Shown here one piece after another: positions 5,255-5,867 of a stretch of DNA of 5,867 nt. Within the stretch, counting starts at the first letter, position 1; each line of letters begins with the position of its first letter. Below the pieces are notes generated by a model. That model searched no databases. It was not told the DNA's origin and worked only from the letters and a program-made list of their open reading frames with translations. Source of the DNA: Candidatus Aquicultor primus. GTDB taxonomy: Bacteria; Actinomycetota; Aquicultoria; Aquicultorales; Aquicultoraceae. The stretch is taken from contig MELI01000035.1 in NCBI GenBank assembly GCA_001767575.1, positions 6,104-11,970 of the forward strand. The letters run 5' to 3'. The position numbers and the translations under genes were made by a program.

Positions 5255-5867
5255 GTGATATTCTTTGACATCATAACCACATTTCGCAATCTTACCCTCG
5301 ACATACTCCCTCTAGTGATTATATCACTTGTGCTCGCGGCTGTCCTGGCGCAATACTTCTCGCCGCGCTCGCTCGACAGGATGATTCAAAGCACTCCATC
5401 GCGGGCCGTTCTGGCCTCTAGCTTCTTCGGCGTGTTTCTGCCGGCGACAACGGGTTGTCGTGTACCGATGGCCGCCATCGCGCGCAAAAGCGGCGCCGCA
5501 TGGGCGCCGGTGTTGACGTTTATTGCAGCGGGCTCGGCCGCCGGTATTTCGACCCTCATCGTCACGCTGCTTCTCGGCTGGCAGCTCGCGGTGCTTCGCA
5601 TTATAGTCGCGCTCTTATCGGCGCTGGTCCTTTCCCTTATTATCACGAAGTTTATCGAGCCGAGATTTGCGATGGCTGCGATGGACTGCGAGGTGGAACC
5701 GCTCTTCGACAACGACTTCTGCGAGTATTGTTTCGAGGCCGAGGATGATGCTCCGCCGGTGTTGCAGCTATCCCGGGTCTGGCGGAGCCTGGTGCGCAGC
5801 GCGCGCGTAGTCGTGCCGTGGCTGGCGCTAAGCCTGTTGCTGGCATCCCTAGTCGAGGTAGTCGTCT
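5255..5867 (+). CDS. UPF0718/ArsP-like permease, divergent, 3' end cut by window edge
   Basis: The frame is open from GTG 5255 to the last base, giving 204 residues with no stop, so the protein continues outside the window. The pattern fits the permease superfamily that includes UPF0718 proteins and the methylarsenite exporter ArsP: helices at about 15-34, 51-70, 82-108 and 111-133, a hydrophilic loop at 134-175, then RVWRSLVRSARVVVPWLALSLL opening the second half. The core block G-x3-P63...P71, followed by GAAWAPVLTF and LLLGWQLAVLR, aligns with the family's P-L-C-S-C-G-V-x-P block, but the two expected cysteines are Thr65 and Gly67 and a Cys is found at 68. The polar loop carries Cys145, Cys156 and Cys159 among many acidic residues (C156-E-Y-C159), which could bind metal. 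Substrate unknown. The family assignment is from pattern memory and is the least certain of the gene calls together with the PAP2-like protein. Confidence 0.72.
   Translation, partial: MIFFDIITTFRNLTLDILPLVIISLVLAAVLAQYFSPRSLDRMIQSTPSRAVLASSFFGVFLPATTGCRVPMAAIARKSGAAWAPVLTFIAAGSAAGISTLIVTLLLGWQLAVLRIIVALLSALVLSLIITKFIEPRFAMAAMDCEVEPLFDNDFCEYCFEAEDDAPPVLQLSRVWRSLVRSARVVVPWLALSLLLASLVEVVV

Noticed and set aside
5386..5748. Overlapping open frames on both strands inside the permease
   Set aside because: They are out of frame with the uninterrupted 204-codon frame starting at GTG 5255, which has a promoter, a ribosome site and membrane helices.

Overview
The window looks like a piece of bacterial chromosome of moderately high GC (mid-to-upper 50s percent by eye), densely coded, with GTG starts common (three of the six visible starts). 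Every protein can be placed at least at family level. Peptidoglycan synthesis (D-Ala-D-Ala ligase), a YtxH stress-type protein and a metallophosphoesterase whose non-catalytic parts resemble, from memory, actinobacterial homologues suggest a Gram-positive-type lineage, perhaps a deep-branching anaerobic member of Actinobacteriota. That placement is an inference. No rRNA, tRNA, CRISPR array, insertion sequence, phage gene or attachment site was seen, and no stretch of 300 bases lacks a gene.

Layout, left to right. (1) 1-900 (+) is D-alanine--D-alanine ligase, cut at its 5' end by the window edge; a GC-rich hairpin with a GCAA tetraloop covers its stop codon and is followed by TTTT, a possible weak terminator. 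(2) 973-1434 (+) is a small YtxH-domain membrane protein with an acidic, Val-Glu-rich tail, followed by a bulged hairpin and then a clear intrinsic terminator at 1483-1522. (3) 1564-1591 is a plausible sigma-70-type promoter that starts a compact three-gene unit: a membrane-anchored metallophosphoesterase (1617-3056), a YihY/BrkB-family six-helix membrane protein (3059-3940, 2 nt gap) and a PAP2-like membrane protein (3900-4502, 41 nt overlap). (4) 4543-5154 (-) is 5-formyltetrahydrofolate cyclo-ligase, convergent with that unit across 40 nt. (5) 5155-5254 is a divergent intergenic region with a good promoter and an inverted repeat covering its -35 element. (6) 5255-5867 (+) is the N-terminal two thirds or so of a permease of the UPF0718/ArsP-like superfamily, which runs off the window.

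How the genes may work together: Ddl makes the D-Ala-D-Ala end of the peptidoglycan stem peptide. The three-gene unit encodes only membrane proteins, two of which have phosphoester or diphosphate hydrolase folds, so an envelope-lipid or lipid-phosphate role is a reasonable but unproven idea. The cyclo-ligase is folate housekeeping. The permease is the most divergent protein here: the Cys-rich motif expected in its family is replaced and a Cys-containing acidic loop is present. Nothing in the window is demonstrably a wholly new system; the best candidates for follow-up are the three-gene membrane unit, the permease with its operator-like upstream region, and the altered omega loop of the Ddl.
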